A stretch of DNA of 32,481 nt from an uncultured Gammaproteobacteria bacterium (GTDB lineage: Bacteria > Pseudomonadota > Gammaproteobacteria > Steroidobacterales > Woeseiaceae): assembly GCA_937899415.1 (NCBI GenBank), contig CALBPI010000037.1, forward strand, positions 1 to 32,481, given 5' to 3'. Shown in pieces: positions 30,883 through 32,481 of the stretch. Every line of letters starts with the position of its first letter. Position 1 is the stretch's first letter. Both the position numbers and the translations under genes were made by a program. The notes beneath the pieces were generated by a model, which did no database searches, was not told the origin of the DNA, and was given only the letters and a program-made list of their open reading frames with translations.

Positions 30883-31554
30883 ATGAACATCCTCCTGGCA
30901 GAAGACGACCACGAAATCTCCGGCTACGTCATCAACGGTCTGCGCGAAGCCGGACATACGGCTACGGCAGTGGACGACGGCGACACCGCGTTGATCGAGG
31001 CGACGCATGGCAACTTTGACGTGCTGATTCTCGACCGCATGTTGCCGGGTACGGACGGCCTGTCGATCGTCAAGGCATTGCGGGCCATGGGGAAGACGAC
31101 GCCTGTACTCATATTGAGCGCACTTGGCGAAGTTGATCACCGGGTCGAAGGGCTACGCGCCGGATCTGATGACTATTTAACCAAGCCGTTCGCTTTCAGT
31201 GAGGCGCTTGCGCGTGTCGAGGCCCTCGGTCGTCGACGGCGTGCGGACCCACAGGATACGACGCTGCAGGTGGCCGACTTGGTACTCGACCGCTTGAGTC
31301 GCACGGCAAGGCGCGCCGGACAGTCGATCGATCTGTTGCCCCGCGAGTACGCACTGCTCGAGTACCTGATGGATCATGTCGACCAGGTGGTGACGCGGAC
31401 CATGCTGCTCGAGAAGCTCTGGGGTCTGAACTTTGACCCACAGACCAATATCGTCGACGTGCATATTTCCAGGCTACGTCAAAAAGTCGATAAGGGGCAC
31501 GAGTACACACTGATCCAGACGATACGCGGCATGGGCTATGTCATCCGTGGCTGA
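30883..31554 (+). CDS. OmpR/PhoB-family response regulator
   Basis: 223 residues. The receiver domain (1-115) has D8, D9, phosphoacceptor D51 (VLILDRMLPG), S79 (LILSA) and K101 (YLTKPFAFSE). The winged-helix domain (about 125-223) has DRLSRTARRAGQSIDLLPRE, YALLEYLMDHVDQVVTRTML, VDVHISRLRQKVDK and TIRGMGYVIRG. The string LSALGEVDHRVEGLRAGSDD, followed by YLTKPF, resembles the CopR/CzcR-type subgroup, which answers metals or envelope stress. Start ATG 30883 is the only good start. The histidine kinase gene overlaps its 3' end by 17 bp. It is divergent from the DUF1800/DUF1501 operon, which it may control (inference). Confidence 0.96.
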   Translation: MNILLAEDDHEISGYVINGLREAGHTATAVDDGDTALIEATHGNFDVLILDRMLPGTDGLSIVKALRAMGKTTPVLILSALGEVDHRVEGLRAGSDDYLTKPFAFSEALARVEALGRRRRADPQDTTLQVADLVLDRLSRTARRAGQSIDLLPREYALLEYLMDHVDQVVTRTMLLEKLWGLNFDPQTNIVDVHISRLRQKVDKGHEYTLIQTIRGMGYVIRG

Positions 31555-32481
31555 TCGAGGGTTACTGGCGAGCTCCAGCGTCCGGCTATCACTGGTACTG
31601 ACGCTGGTGATCTGGCTTGTGTCGGCCGGCGTCATCGCGGCCGTCGTGGCGCTGTCTGAACGCACGCTGCTTGCACCGCTCGATCGGCGTACCGAGGGCT
31701 TGCTGGAGGTCGTCGCGGAGCAGGCGCGCAACCCTGAGATTGACCTATTCGACTGGTATGGCGAGAGCTATGAAGCTGACTGGATCGACCCGGATTTACT
31801 CTCGCAAACGAGCTTTGACGATTTCCTCACGGACTATGTCGCCGAAGCGCGCCGTCGCGATGACAATCTGTCGCACGCGCGGTTGTGGCTTCTGCGAGAA
31901 CGAGAGACCTTGCCAACGCAAATGCACCCACTTGAGTACTACGTTCGCGTCGTGCTCGAAGAAACCCCGGACAGCTACCACGAAACGCTGGAACGGCGCT
32001 TTGCCGACAGGCTTGACGACTGGCCGGAGTCAGCACGCTGGGCGACGATGCCGGAGACAAAGAGGCTCGAGGTCATTTTGGACCTGCTTATTGACGAGCG
32101 GCATGACGAGGATCGCTGCATACAGCGCGCGCCGTTCGACGAGGTGACATGGCAACGGACAGGCCTTGCGCGCGGTGGTGCGTACGCCATACAGGTCATC
32201 GACCAGGGCGTCTTTGGCACGGAGGAAACTTTGTGCTGGGTTCGTGAAGTCAGTGGCGAGCCGAGCTTTCGCGTGGGCGCTGTCGCCACAGATACACTGA
32301 CAGCCGTATCGACGAACCGGTTCTGGCGCAATGCAGGCATGCTCGCAAGCCTGATCGCCGCCATGGCACTGGGCACCCTGCTCGGGCAGCGCATCTTTGC
32401 CCGCGTTAAGCGTATCAATGCGCTGACCGAGCGCGTCCGCCAAGGTGAGCTGGGACATCGCCTGCGCCTAACCGGCTCGGG
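31538..32481 (+). CDS. Sensor histidine kinase, N-terminal part (runs off the window)
   Basis: Open frame from ATG 31538 (or GTG 31547) to the window end, 314 residues seen. It starts inside the response regulator gene, so the two are co-translated. Residues 17-40 are a first membrane helix (VRLSLVLTLVIWLVSAGVIA). A periplasmic sensor of about 220 residues follows, rich in Asp, Glu and Arg (FDWYGESYEADWIDPDLLS; DERHDEDRCIQ). A second helix lies near 266-285 (MLASLIAAMALGTLLGQRIF), then the start of a HAMP domain (RVKRINALTERVRQGELGHR). The HisKA and ATPase domains are expected beyond 32481. The sensor is much longer than the typical CopS/CzcS type and has no visible metal-binding His/Met cluster. 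Confidence 0.85.
   Translation, partial: MSSVADRGLLASSSVRLSLVLTLVIWLVSAGVIAAVVALSERTLLAPLDRRTEGLLEVVAEQARNPEIDLFDWYGESYEADWIDPDLLSQTSFDDFLTDYVAEARRRDDNLSHARLWLLRERETLPTQMHPLEYYVRVVLEETPDSYHETLERRFADRLDDWPESARWATMPETKRLEVILDLLIDERHDEDRCIQRAPFDEVTWQRTGLARGGAYAIQVIDQGVFGTEETLCWVREVSGEPSFRVGAVATDTLTAVSTNRFWRNAGMLASLIAAMALGTLLGQRIFARVKRINALTERVRQGELGHRLRLTGS

Overview
The window is about 62% GC by eye, gene-dense, and looks chromosomal. It reads as a free-living, probably aquatic, aerobic gammaproteobacterium. The reasons are large TonB-dependent receptors, the DUF1800/DUF1501 pair, a single-chain iron-sulfur L-serine dehydratase, a sterol-desaturase-type hydroxylase, and dispersed palindromic repeats of the GTCATTGCGAG...GGCAATCTC type. 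The taxonomic call is an inference. No tRNA, rRNA, CRISPR array, insertion sequence or phage gene is visible.

Left part (1-5,800): a mosaic of palindromes (24-250) and two REP-like hairpins precede a sterol desaturase/hydroxylase gene. That gene is divergent from a TetR regulator, with two tandem palindromic operators between them. A GTP cyclohydrolase II homologue converges on tetR. Next comes a TonB-dependent receptor gene with a clear promoter and terminator. REP hairpins form the last codons of both the desaturase and the tetR reading frames.

5,800-10,700: a second TonB-dependent receptor lies downstream of a lipoprotein gene on the minus strand. An attenuator-like hairpin separates them. 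Upstream of the lipoprotein is a five-fold TGTCA-like array with 11-12 nt spacing and a -10 placed much as in PhoB-dependent promoters. The pair may be a phosphate-starvation uptake system, which is inference.

10,700-17,300: an in-frame fusion of a cytosolic substrate-binding-like domain to a glutathione S-transferase; a GNAT acetyltransferase translationally coupled to a secreted beta-propeller/amidohydrolase; and the serine dehydratase sdaA.

17,250-22,800: a divergent metabolic locus. The minus-strand operon is methyltransferase, small acidic protein, six-helix membrane protein, then a FadH/trimethylamine-dehydrogenase-like Fe-S flavoprotein. The plus-strand pair is a HapK/RedY-like small protein and an SDR dehydrogenase. 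The tight spacing suggests one pathway, not identified here. This is the best candidate for an undescribed system.

22,800-27,330: a tandem 27-bp derivative of the REP family, then clusters of small minus-strand genes: membrane proteins, a STAS-like protein, an AAC(6')-like GNAT, a secreted protein, and a lipoprotein with a TonB C-terminal-like domain.

27,460-32,481: DUF1800 lipoprotein and DUF1501 Tat-exported protein operon, divergent from an OmpR-family response regulator. Its histidine kinase gene runs off the window end.
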